Source: Terriglobia bacterium
GTDB lineage: Bacteria > Acidobacteriota > Terriglobia > Acidiferrales > UBA7541
Length of the DNA: 62,215 nucleotides
Direction of reading: 5' to 3'
NCBI GenBank assembly: GCA_020072765.1
Contig: JAIQGD010000004.1
Coordinates: 1-62,215 of the forward strand
A program made the position numbers and the translations under genes. This document shows positions 1-8,145 of this stretch, in pieces. The notes under the pieces are model-generated. The model saw only the letters and a list, made by a program, of their open reading frames with translations, ran no database searches and was not told where the DNA came from. Positions within the stretch are counted from its first letter, which is position 1. Each line of letters starts with the position of its first letter.

Positions 1-114
1 AATACTCCTTCATCATCTGAGCTGGTGGGAAAAGTCTGTAAAGCACTATCCAGCGCGCCTCCTACACCCTGAAGCCCCGTGACTTTTGAAGCGTATTTAA
101 GGGACGCAACACTG

Positions 115-236
115 GCAGGATGCTGAAAAAGGCGCATCAGCGAACTTCAGCGGCTAAAGCCGCTCTCATTTTGTGGGATTTATGTCGCGGCTGAAGCCGC
201 GACCCACAAAGCTCTCCGGGTCTTTCAGCATCCTGC
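115..236. repeat. Palindromic dispersed repeat, copy A
   Basis: This is one of four related elements in the window (others start near 10563, 17247 and 21909). Its ends are inverted repeats: GCAGGATGCTGAAA on the left answers TTTCAGCATCCTGC on the right. Inside are two perfect small hairpins, AGCGGCTAAAGCCGCT and GTCGCGGCTGAAGCCGCGAC. It lies in the mutS2 upstream region in the opposite orientation to the other copies. No coding capacity is seen, so it is probably a REP- or MITE-like element. The first 114 bases of the window hold nothing I can name. Confidence 0.75.
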
Positions 237-358
237 TAGCCCTTCGAGCACGGTGCCGCCGCACTGCGTTTCACGTGCATCCGGGCTACAATTGATGGAG
301 CGACCCTTCGGATTCGCCCAGGGCAAGCCCGCATCGCCGATTTCACATTGAGGTATTT

Positions 359-2800
359 GTGTCGCGTCCCGTAGAAGAACTTCTCGAATTCAACCAGCTG
401 AAGGAGATCATCAGCCGGCTCACGACGTGTGCGCCCGGGCGGCGCGCCACGCAGGCGCTCGCCGTGCAGCAGGATGTGGCGGCGCTCGGAATCGAGTTCA
501 CGCTGGTGCGCGAGGCGGCCTCCTATTTGCGCGGCGGCTCTGAACTGGGCTTCGGATCGCTGGCGGACCCCGAGGCGTGGCTGGCGCGGCTGGAGGTGCT
601 GGGCGCGGTGCTCGCTCCCGGGGAGATTCTCGAAGCCGCCTCACTGATGGACACGGCGGGGGGCGTGCGCCAGACCTTCAAGGGCGACGAGGGGAAGTAT
701 CCGCGGCTGGCGGAGCGCGCCGCGGCGCTCGTGGATTTCCGGGTGCTGGCGGCGGCGGTTCGCCGCGCCATCCTGCCGAATGGAGAGATCAGCGACGATG
801 CGTCGCCGCAATTGAAACGTATCCGCACCGGCCTGGGGCAGACGCGCGACAAAATTCATCATTCGCTGGGCGCGATCCTGCGGGCCCGGGGGGAAGCCGC
901 CGGGGAAGACTACGTCACGCTGCGGAACGACCGCTTCGTGATTCCAGTGCGGGCATCGGAGCGGCGCGCGGTGCCCGGCGTGGTGCACGGGACGAGCGGC
1001 ACGGGGCAGACCGTGTTCGTCGAGCCGCTGGAAGTGATCGATCTGAATAACCGGCTGGTCCAGTTGGGCGAAGACGAGATGGCGGAAATCGCGCGGATTC
1101 TGGAGGAGCTGACCGAGCGGCTGCGCCTGGAGCGCGGGCCTCTGGGGGCGGCGGCCGCGGCCATCGCGCATCTGGATTCGATTTTCGCGCGCGGGCGGTT
1201 TGCTCGCGATTTCGACTGCGTGACGCCGGAATTCGGCACGGGGAATTTGCTGCGTTTGGAGGCGGCGCGAAATCCGGTGCTCGAATGGACGCTGCGGCCG
1301 CAGGGGCGCCGCGCAGTGCCGCTGGCGATCACCCTGGGCGGAGAAGGCGCGGCGTCCGGCGGCGCGGGGACGGTGATGGTGATCAGCGGGCCGAACACGG
1401 GCGGCAAGACGGTGGCGCTGAAGACCGTGGGGCTCGCGGCGCTCTCGGCGCAATCGGGGATTCCCGTGGCGGCGGCGCGCGCCGAACTGCCGGTGTTCGA
1501 TCGCGTGCTGGCGGATATCGGCGACGAGCAGTCCATCGCCGCGGACCTTTCCACATTTTCGGCGCACATCCTCAATCTCAAGTCGATGCTGGAGATCGCG
1601 ACAGCGCGGTCGCTGATCCTAGTGGACGAAATGGGCACGGGCACGGCCCCGGAAGAGGGCGCGGCGCTGGCCGTCGCGCTGCTCGAGGAGTTTCGCGGGC
1701 GGCGGGCGCTGACGCTGGCGACGACGCACCACGACCGGCTGAAGGCCTACGCCTCGACCACGCCGGGCATCGTCAACGCGGGCATGGAATTCGACGAGGT
1801 GAATCTGCGGCCCACCTACCGGCTGCTCACCGGCGTGCCGGGAACGTCGAGCGGGATTGAAATCGCGCGGCGCCTGGGGCTGCCGGCGCGCGTGGTGGAG
1901 CACGCCCGCGCCAGCCTCACCCCCGAATCGCGCGAGGCGCGCGACCTGATCGCCTATCTCCACCGCAGCCGCGATGAAATGGAAGAGGTCAAGCGGCAGG
2001 CCCGCGAGGAACTGGCGCGGCTCGAAGCCGAGCGCCGCGAGCTGCAGACCGATTGGATCGAGCGCCAGAAGAAACGCATCGCCGAGCTGGAGAAGAATTT
2101 CCGCGAGACGCAGAAGCGGCTGGAGGACGAAGTCGCGCGGCTCGCGGCGGACATCAAGGACCGCGCCCTCCGCGCGCAACTCGAGAAGCAGGCCGGGCGC
2201 CGCATGGGCAAGCTCGCGTCGGCGGCTCGCGAGGAAGCCGATGCGGCGGTGCTGGAAACGCTCGCCGCTTCGCAGCCGGAGCTGGGCATCGCGGCCGTGG
2301 CTCCCGGCACGCCGGTGGCGCCCGAGCAGCTGTCCGCCGGGCAACGCGTGGTGGTGAAAGGGTTCCGGCAGCCGATGGTGTTCCGCTCGCACGATGGGCG
2401 CATGGCCGAAGTCGAAGCCGGGCCGCTGCGGATGAAAGTTGCGCTGGCGGATATTCTCAGCGTGGAGAGCGAGCCGGCGCCGCAGAAGGTGCGCGGCAGC
2501 GCGGGCGCGGCGCTGCGCGGCGTGACCGTTCACGCGCGGCCGAGCGAGGAGCCGGGCACCGAGGAGATCAACGTCATCGGCTGCACCGTGGAGGAAGCCA
2601 CGCGCCGCGTGGATAAATTTCTGGACGAGGCGGCTCTAGCTGGCAGGCCCAGCGTGCGCATCATCCACGGGCACGGAACCGGCGCGCTTCGCCGCGGCCT
2701 GGCGGAGTTTTTGTCCGCGCATCCGCTGGTCGAGCGCATCCACGCGGAGGCGGAAGATCGCGGGGGCGCGGCCATAACGGTGGTGGAGCTGGCGGGCTGA
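359..2800 (+). CDS. mutS2: Endonuclease MutS2 / Smr-domain ATPase
   Basis: MutS2 is a MutS-like ATPase that acts on branched DNA to limit recombination and, in some bacteria, on collided ribosomes. The 813-residue length fits the family. The MutS clamp and lever region fills the first 330 residues. The Walker A motif GPNTGGKT is near residues 344-351, the Walker B region is ILVDEMGTGTAPEEG, and a long charged coiled coil follows (about 530-640). The C-terminal Smr domain shows IIHGHGTGALRRGL. The start is GTG at 359, since the first residues SRPVEELLEFNQL match the usual MutS2 N-terminus. An S23 cassette separates it from dnaG on the same strand. The N-terminal mismatch-binding domain of MutS is absent, as expected for MutS2. 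Confidence 0.95.
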   Translation: MSRPVEELLEFNQLKEIISRLTTCAPGRRATQALAVQQDVAALGIEFTLVREAASYLRGGSELGFGSLADPEAWLARLEVLGAVLAPGEILEAASLMDTAGGVRQTFKGDEGKYPRLAERAAALVDFRVLAAAVRRAILPNGEISDDASPQLKRIRTGLGQTRDKIHHSLGAILRARGEAAGEDYVTLRNDRFVIPVRASERRAVPGVVHGTSGTGQTVFVEPLEVIDLNNRLVQLGEDEMAEIARILEELTERLRLERGPLGAAAAAIAHLDSIFARGRFARDFDCVTPEFGTGNLLRLEAARNPVLEWTLRPQGRRAVPLAITLGGEGAASGGAGTVMVISGPNTGGKTVALKTVGLAALSAQSGIPVAAARAELPVFDRVLADIGDEQSIAADLSTFSAHILNLKSMLEIATARSLILVDEMGTGTAPEEGAALAVALLEEFRGRRALTLATTHHDRLKAYASTTPGIVNAGMEFDEVNLRPTYRLLTGVPGTSSGIEIARRLGLPARVVEHARASLTPESREARDLIAYLHRSRDEMEEVKRQAREELARLEAERRELQTDWIERQKKRIAELEKNFRETQKRLEDEVARLAADIKDRALRAQLEKQAGRRMGKLASAAREEADAAVLETLAASQPELGIAAVAPGTPVAPEQLSAGQRVVVKGFRQPMVFRSHDGRMAEVEAGPLRMKVALADILSVESEPAPQKVRGSAGAALRGVTVHARPSEEPGTEEINVIGCTVEEATRRVDKFLDEAALAGRPSVRIIHGHGTGALRRGLAEFLSAHPLVERIHAEAEDRGGAAITVVELAG

Positions 2801-2801
2801 C

Positions 2802-3324
2802 AGAAAATGGAAAAGTGAAAATGGAAAATGGCAAAACCGCTCCGCCTGCCGTGCGCGGGCGAGTCACGGACTTCACCGATCTGGACGCATGGAAGCATGC
2901 GCGCGCCTTGCGCGGCGAGTTGTACCGCATTGCGCAGGCGTTTCCTCCGGAAGAGAAGTACGGCTTGGCTGGTCAGATACGGCGTGCGGCAAGTTCCGTC
3001 ACGGCGAATCTGGCCGAGGGATACGGCCGTTACTCCTATCAGGAGAACTTGTAGTTCTGCCGGCAGAGTCGAGGCTCGCTTTATGAGCTGCGCGATCATT
3101 TGACTACCGCCCTCGACGCTGGGTACATTCCGAAGGAACGATATGAAGAGCTTGAGGCGATGGCGATCAGCGCGATTCGCCTGGTGAACGGTTACATGCG
3201 GGCGACCAAGAACTTGAAGGGTTCGACAGACATCCGCAGGGGCCAATGAAGATCGAAGAAAAAGCGCCCAGCATGCCGACGCCGTCACTCTTTTCCATTT
3301 TCTATTTTCTCTTTTCCATCTTCC
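2802..3324. mobile_element. S23 cassette bounded by purine/pyrimidine inverted repeats
   Basis: A run rich in GAAAATGG at about 2802-2833 is answered on the right at about 3290-3324 by its reverse complement (TTTTCCATTTTC type). Aligned by eye, some 30 of 34 positions agree. Between them is one reading frame of the S23/four-helix-bundle family. The cassette fills the whole space between the mutS2 stop (2800) and the dnaG start (3328). In RNA the two ends could pair into a stem of about 30 bp, like the base of the intervening sequences that carry S23 proteins in some 23S rRNA genes. Calling it mobile is inference; no target-site duplication was found. Confidence 0.55.
2815..3249 (+). pseudogene. 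Four-helix-bundle protein (S23/IVP family), interrupted by an in-frame TAG
   Basis: From ATG 2815 the frame reads an S23-family N-terminus (FTDLDAWKHARAL, GLAGQIRRAASSVTANLAEG, YSYQENL) and then meets TAG at 3052-3054. The same frame continues after the stop with the expected second half, RQSRGSLYELRDHLTTALD, then ERYEELEAMAISAIRLVNGY, and ends at TGA 3247-3249. Without the TAG the product would be about 144 residues, a plausible full length for the family. The stop differs by one base from CAG (Gln), so this is a nonsense mutation, a sequencing error or a read-through site. The family occurs in 23S rRNA intervening sequences and as free genes; its cellular role is not established. The start context is made of the flanking repeat. 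Confidence 0.75.
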
Positions 3325-3327
3325 AAA

Positions 3328-5076
3328 ATGGCTGAGGCCGGATCATTCGCGGAGAAGGTGAAGCAGCAGGCGGACATTGTCCGCGTGATCGGGGAATACG
3401 TCCGTCTGCGGAAGACGGGGCAGAATTTCACGGGGCTGTGCCCGTTTCACCAGGAAAAGACGCCGTCGTTCGCGGTGCATCCGGTGCGGCAGATTTACCA
3501 CTGTTTCGGCTGCGGCGCGGGCGGGGACGTTTTCAAATTCGTGATGGAAGTGGACAAGTGCGCGTTTCCGGAAGCGGTGCGCACGGTGGCGGAGAAATGC
3601 GGCATCCCCATTCCGCGGCCGCGCGAGCGGTCGCCCGAGGAGCGCCGCGAGAACCAGCAGCGCGCCGCGCTGGTCGAGATGCACAAGGAGGCCGCGGCGC
3701 TGTTTGTGCGCCAGCTCCACGAAGCGGCGGAAGGCAAGGTCGCCACGGCGTATCTGGAGGAGCGCGGGCTGAACCGGGAAGCGATGGTGCGTTTTGGGCT
3801 GGGGTTCGCGCCGTCGTCGGGCGACGCGCTGCTGCGCCACTTGAAGCCGAAATATTCCGAGACGCTGCTGGAAGCCTCGGGGCTTTTTTCCCGCGACGCC
3901 AACGGCCGCTTCTACGACCGCTTCCGCCGCCGCATCATGTTTCCCATCGCCAACGATTCGGGGAAGATCATCGCCTTCGGCGGGCGGGCCATGGGCGACG
4001 ACATGCCGAAGTACATGAATTCGCCCGAGACGCCGGTCTATTCCAAGAGCAACGTGCTCTACCATCTCGACCGCGCCAAGGAAATGCTGAGGCAGCAGGA
4101 TTTCGCCATCCTGGTGGAAGGCTACATGGACGCCATCGCCGTGGCCCGCGCGGGCATCGCCAACGTGGTGGCCAGTTGCGGGACGAGCCTGGCGGAGCCG
4201 CAGATCAAGCTGCTGGCGCGGTTCACGCATCGCGTGGTGGTCAATTACGATCCGGACACCGCCGGGCAGGCGGCCACCGAGCGGTCGCTGGCGCTGCTGC
4301 TGGAGAAGGAATTCGACGTGCGCGTGCTGGCCCTCCCGGGAGGCGCCGATCCGGACAAGTTTTTGAAGGAGCAGGGCGCCGAGGCCTACCGGAAGCTGCT
4401 GGGGCAGGCGCCGCCGTATCTGGATTACCTGATCGGGCGCGCCCGGCAGATGGACCGTTCGACCACTGCCGGAAAAGTGGCCGCGCTCAATTTTCTGATG
4501 CCCTTCGTGCAGCGGCTCCCCAACCGCCTGCTGCGCTCCGAATGGGCCACGCGGATCGCTTCGGAGCTGCGCGTGGACGAGCCCGTCTTGCGCGAGGCGT
4601 TGCGCCGCGCCGCCACCGAGCGCCGCGGCGAAGTGAAGCCCAAGGTGGATTTGCTCGCCCCGGCCATCGGGCCCGCGGAGCGGCGCCTGATGCAGATGCT
4701 CGTCGAGGCGGGGGAGTTTCGCGATAGACTGGTAGCAGCGATTACTTCGGCGGGGCTGCACCGGGGCCTCGATACGGAGAGGATATTCGAGGTTCTCATC
4801 GCGGTGGAAATCGCCGGCGAACGGCCCGACCCGGCGGCGCTGGGAGCGGCGCTGGAAGAGAAGGACCGGCGCTTGCTGTTCGAGGTGCTGTTCGAGGTGT
4901 CCTCGGAAGCCACCTGGGAAGAAGCGGAAAGCTGCCTCGAACTGTTGCGCAGCCGCCACGTGGAGCGCGAGCTGGCTGAATTGCAAAGAAAGATCGAGGC
5001 CAAGGCTCCGCCCGAGGAATTGATGCGTCTGCTGGCGCGCCGGCTGGAGCTGCAGAAGCTGCTGGCGCGGAACTAA
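3328..5076 (+). CDS. dnaG: DNA primase DnaG
   Basis: DnaG synthesises RNA primers for lagging-strand replication and works with the replicative helicase. The N-terminal CHC2 zinc-binding domain is clear: C38 and H41 in CPFHQEKTPSF, then C59 and C62 in CFGCGAGGDVF. The TOPRIM catalytic core follows, with the acidic motif LVEGYMDAIAVARAG near residue 264 and YDPDTAG near 308. The C-terminal helicase-binding region (about 430-582) is divergent but collinear. Length (582 residues) is normal. The ATG at 3328 comes directly after the right repeat of the S23 cassette. The der gene starts 7 bases after its stop, so the two are probably co-transcribed. The sigma-factor gene rpoD, often next to dnaG, is absent here. 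Confidence 0.96.
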   Translation: MAEAGSFAEKVKQQADIVRVIGEYVRLRKTGQNFTGLCPFHQEKTPSFAVHPVRQIYHCFGCGAGGDVFKFVMEVDKCAFPEAVRTVAEKCGIPIPRPRERSPEERRENQQRAALVEMHKEAAALFVRQLHEAAEGKVATAYLEERGLNREAMVRFGLGFAPSSGDALLRHLKPKYSETLLEASGLFSRDANGRFYDRFRRRIMFPIANDSGKIIAFGGRAMGDDMPKYMNSPETPVYSKSNVLYHLDRAKEMLRQQDFAILVEGYMDAIAVARAGIANVVASCGTSLAEPQIKLLARFTHRVVVNYDPDTAGQAATERSLALLLEKEFDVRVLALPGGADPDKFLKEQGAEAYRKLLGQAPPYLDYLIGRARQMDRSTTAGKVAALNFLMPFVQRLPNRLLRSEWATRIASELRVDEPVLREALRRAATERRGEVKPKVDLLAPAIGPAERRLMQMLVEAGEFRDRLVAAITSAGLHRGLDTERIFEVLIAVEIAGERPDPAALGAALEEKDRRLLFEVLFEVSSEATWEEAESCLELLRSRHVERELAELQRKIEAKAPPEELMRLLARRLELQKLLARN

Positions 5077-5082
5077 ACGAAA

Positions 5083-6591
5083 ATGTCCACTCAACTGCCA
5101 TCCATCGTAATTGTCGGGCGCCCCAACGTGGGGAAGTCCACGCTGTTCAACCGCCTCACCGGAACGCGCCGGTCCATCGTCACCAACGAGCCGGGCATCA
5201 CGCGCGACCGCATCTATGGCAATGCGCAATGGGAGGGCCGCGCGTTCGAGGTGGTGGACACGGGCGGCATCGTGCCGGAAGACAAGGCGGGGATTCCCGG
5301 CGAGATTTTGCGGCAGGCGCGCGTGGCCATTGAGAACGCGACGCACGTCGTGCAGGTGGTGGATGGCCGCGAGGGCCCCGTGCCCCTCGATGAGGAGTTG
5401 GCGCAACTGTTGCGCCGCGCCGGCAAGCCGCCCGTGATCGCCGTGAACAAGGTGGACGGGCCCCGGCAGGTGGAGCTGGCCGCGCAGTTCTACGAGCTGG
5501 GCGACCAGATTTTCCCGGTGTCGGCCGAACACGGGTTTGGCGTGGACGCGCTGCTGGACGCACTGACGCGCGACTTTCCGCGCGGGGAGGCCCCGCAGGC
5601 TGCGCCGCACGTCAACATCGCCATCATCGGGCGGCCCAACGTGGGCAAGTCCACGATGCTGAACCAGCTGGCGGGGGCCGAGCGCTCCATCGTCTCGCCG
5701 GTGCCGGGCACGACGCGCGACATGGTGGACACGGTGGTGGAGCGGCACGGCAAGACCTACCGCTTTCTGGACACCGCGGGCATCCGGCGCAAGGGCAAGA
5801 CCACCCTGATCGCGGAGAAATTGAGCGTCATCATGGCGCGGCGGCACCTAGAGCGCGCCGACGTGGCGCTGCTGATCGCCGACGCGTCGGTGGGCGTGAC
5901 GTCGCACGACGCGACCATCGCCAGTTACGCCGAGCAGTCCGGCTGCTCCGTCATCATCGTGATGAACAAGTGGGACCTGGCGCTGGAGGCCGCGCAGGAG
6001 AAGGCGGAGAGAGAAAGAAAACAGTCTGGCAAGGAAGCCGGAAAGGGCGCCAATCCCGAGAGGCTGATGTTCGACTACGAGCCGATGGTCCGGAACAAAT
6101 TGAAGTTTCTCAGCTACGCCCCGGTTGTGTTCTGCTCGGCGCTGACCGGCGCGCGCGTGGAAAAACTCTACACGCTGATTGACCGCGTGGCCGAAGCGCG
6201 CCAGCGGCGGATTTCGACCGGGGAACTGAATCGCTGGCTGGCGAGTGTGGATCTGGACCGCGGGACGTCTCCGGCGAGCCGCGAGGTGAAGATTTTCTAC
6301 GTCACGCAGGCGGGGGCCGCGCCGCCGACGTTCGTGCTGTTCACCAACCAGACCAAGCCGCTGCACTTCAGCTACCAGCGCTTTCTGGAAAACCAGCTGC
6401 GCGCCAAGTTCGATTTTATCGGGACGCCCATCCGCTTCACGCAGCGGCTCAAGAAGCGGGGCTCGCGCCAGCGCGAACGCGAGTCAGGCCCGGGCCAGAC
6501 CGAGAAACGCACGCCCCGCCACCGCGAGAAACGCGGGAGCCAGAAACATCGTAACCAGCAGAAGCGCTCCGGGAAAAGACACAATCCCTGA
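5083..6591 (+). CDS. der: Ribosome biogenesis GTPase Der (EngA)
   Basis: Der is an essential tandem GTPase that helps mature the 50S subunit. Both G domains are visible: the first P-loop is GRPNVGKST at residues 12-20, the second [10 protein letters not shown] near 182. Each has its DTGGI or DTAGI switch motif, and NKVD and NKWD specificity motifs are present. The C-terminal KH-like domain runs to about residue 460. Beyond it is a strongly basic tail of about 40 residues rich in Arg and Lys, somewhat longer than usual, which may bind rRNA. The gene follows dnaG after 6 bases. A Lys-rich insertion of about 20 residues lies near 305-325 ([20 protein letters not shown]), in the second G domain after NKWD. 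Confidence 0.96.
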   Translation: MSTQLPSIVIVGRPNVGKSTLFNRLTGTRRSIVTNEPGITRDRIYGNAQWEGRAFEVVDTGGIVPEDKAGIPGEILRQARVAIENATHVVQVVDGREGPVPLDEELAQLLRRAGKPPVIAVNKVDGPRQVELAAQFYELGDQIFPVSAEHGFGVDALLDALTRDFPRGEAPQAAPHVNIAIIGRPNVGKSTMLNQLAGAERSIVSPVPGTTRDMVDTVVERHGKTYRFLDTAGIRRKGKTTLIAEKLSVIMARRHLERADVALLIADASVGVTSHDATIASYAEQSGCSVIIVMNKWDLALEAAQEKAERERKQSGKEAGKGANPERLMFDYEPMVRNKLKFLSYAPVVFCSALTGARVEKLYTLIDRVAEARQRRISTGELNRWLASVDLDRGTSPASREVKIFYVTQAGAAPPTFVLFTNQTKPLHFSYQRFLENQLRAKFDFIGTPIRFTQRLKKRGSRQRERESGPGQTEKRTPRHREKRGSQKHRNQQKRSGKRHNP

Positions 6592-6668
6592 GGGCCAGTA
6601 GTCCCGGCGGCCTTCGGCGGGCGGAGGGATTGACAGCGGCGGAAATCGGCCTAGGATACAGAAAAGCC

Positions 6669-7082
6669 ATGGCAAGCGCGGCGCAAGCGGCACGGGAAAT
6701 TCCGGAGAAGACTCTTTTCCGCATCGGCGAAGTCAGCCGTTTGACGGCCACGAAGACGTTTGTCCTGCGCTATTGGGAATCCGAATTTCCAATGTTGCAG
6801 CCGGTCAAGAGCCCCAGCGGCCACCGCCTGTATCGCCGCGAGGACATCGAAACGGTGTTCGAGATCAAGCGCCTGCTCTACGAGGAAGGTTTTACAATCG
6901 CGGGGGCGCGCAAGCATCTGGCCGAGCAGCATGGCGGCAACGGCCATGGCATGCGCGAGGGCGCGACGCTGAGCGCCGCGCCGCCTCTAAAGTCTCCGCC
7001 GGTCACGCGGGCGCAGCGAAAATTGCTGCTCGACCTGCACGAAGAGCTTCTGGCGATCTTGACCCTCCTCGGAGGCGAGTGA
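6669..7082 (+). CDS. MerR-family transcriptional regulator
   Basis: A small DNA-binding protein with an N-terminal MerR winged-helix domain: [19 protein letters not shown], then the wing [19 protein letters not shown]. The middle ([16 protein letters not shown]) matches the MerR alpha-helical linker. The C-terminus (about 90-137) lacks the cysteines of metal-sensing MerR proteins, so the effector is unknown. I take ATG 6669 as the start (137 residues) because it leaves a short normal leader before the helix-turn-helix. A TTG at 6630 would add 13 residues but sits too close to its GGAGGG. It stands between der and tRNA-Pro. Regulators of this type are common beside translation and division genes, but no target is visible. 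Confidence 0.85.
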   Translation: MASAAQAAREIPEKTLFRIGEVSRLTATKTFVLRYWESEFPMLQPVKSPSGHRLYRREDIETVFEIKRLLYEEGFTIAGARKHLAEQHGGNGHGMREGATLSAAPPLKSPPVTRAQRKLLLDLHEELLAILTLLGGE

Positions 7083-7118
7083 TACGCTCAATGAAGGCCG
7101 ATGTGGGGCCGATGCGGT

Positions 7119-7195
7119 CGGGACGTAGCGCAGCCTGGTAGCGCGCACGCTTGGGGTGCGTGAGGTCGCTGGTTCAAATCCAGTCGTCCCGACCA
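7119..7195 (+). tRNA. tRNA-Pro (anticodon GGG)
   Basis: A full cloverleaf can be drawn by eye. The acceptor CGGGACG at 7119-7125 pairs with CGTCCCG at 7185-7191. The anticodon stem CACGC/GCGTG encloses the loop TTGGGGT with GGG at the anticodon. The T loop is TTCAAAT in the arm CTGG-TTCAAAT-CCAG. The discriminator A is followed by an encoded CCA ending at 7195. Length 77 nt. Confidence 0.95.
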
Positions 7196-7260
7196 TTTTC
7201 CTCGCAGTGCCAGAGAAAGCCGAAGTGTCCGTAGGGTGGTTGATCCGCAGCTGAATTCGC

Positions 7261-8019
7261 ATGCCGAATATTCTGATTACCAATGACGACGGGATTCACG
7301 CGCCCGGCCTGCGCGCGCTGGTCGAGGCGCTGCGGGACCTCGCCACGGTCACCGTGGTGGCGCCCTCGGGCGAGCGCAGCGCGGCCGCGCAGTCGCTGAC
7401 CCTGCGCTCGCCGATCTATTGCGACCAGATTGCCGAGCGCGAGTACGCGGTCGAGGGCACTCCGGCCGACGCCATGATCCTGGCGCTGCACAAGTTGTTG
7501 CCGGAGAAGCCGGACCTGGTTGTGTCCGGGATCAACCGCGGCGGCAACGTGGGCGAAAACGTCTATTACTCCGGAACGGTCGGCGCGGCCATGGAAGCGG
7601 CGATCAATCGCGTGCCGGCCGTGGCGGTGTCGGTGGCCTACCGCGGCAAGGAATTCGATTTCGCGGCGGCGGCGCAATTCACGCGCGGCCTGGTGCCGCT
7701 GATTTTGCGCGAAGGGATGCCGCCCGGCGTGCTGCTCAACGTCAACGTGCCGCAGGACTGGGCCGGCGAGGTGCGCTTCACGCGGCAATCGTCGAAGATC
7801 ACGCGCAACCTGCTGCAGCCCGGCGTTGACCCGCGCGGCCGGCAGTATTACTGGCTGAGCGAGCAGCAATTCACCGGCGGGATCGATCCGGATACCGATC
7901 ACGCCGCCATCCGCGACGCCGCCATCTCCATCACGCCGCTGGCGCTCGATTTGACGCACACGCAATCGCTGAACCATCTCTCGCACTGGGCCAAAATCCT
8001 CGAAAACAAGTCGCGGTAG
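7261..8019 (+). CDS. surE: 5'/3'-nucleotidase SurE
   Basis: SurE is a metal-dependent phosphatase that removes phosphate from nucleoside 5'- and 3'-monophosphates and is linked to stationary-phase survival. The N-terminal metal site NDDG is present as ILITNDDGIHAPGL (D9 and D10). Other family motifs are PSGERSAAAQSLT, VVSGINRGGNVGENVYYSGTV shown here only by its core SGINRGGN, and the later Asn-rich loop LLNVNVP. The 252-residue length is typical. It starts 65 bases after tRNA-Pro and is followed by a very GC-rich palindromic stretch at about 8030-8060 with no T-run, then the helicase gene. Confidence 0.95.
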   Translation: MPNILITNDDGIHAPGLRALVEALRDLATVTVVAPSGERSAAAQSLTLRSPIYCDQIAEREYAVEGTPADAMILALHKLLPEKPDLVVSGINRGGNVGENVYYSGTVGAAMEAAINRVPAVAVSVAYRGKEFDFAAAAQFTRGLVPLILREGMPPGVLLNVNVPQDWAGEVRFTRQSSKITRNLLQPGVDPRGRQYYWLSEQQFTGGIDPDTDHAAIRDAAISITPLALDLTHTQSLNHLSHWAKILENKSR

Positions 8020-8145
8020 CCGGGCGGGAAGCCGCCGGCCGGCCGGCGGGGCCGCGGAATTCGGGCGGGCGTCCTGCGGAATGCGCGGCGCGGTGTGCTA
8101 TTTTAAAGTCTTGCCGATTCCACCGCGGAGCCGCGGAACCACTCC

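Noticed and set aside
3343-5847. Long open frame on the minus strand opposite dnaG and der
   Set aside because: Rich in His, Arg, Leu and Gln with no motif and no ribosome binding site; it is the high-GC shadow of two certain genes.
6987-7283. Minus-strand frame over tRNA-Pro containing GTTGFEPATSRTPS
   Set aside because: Antisense reading of the tRNA gene.
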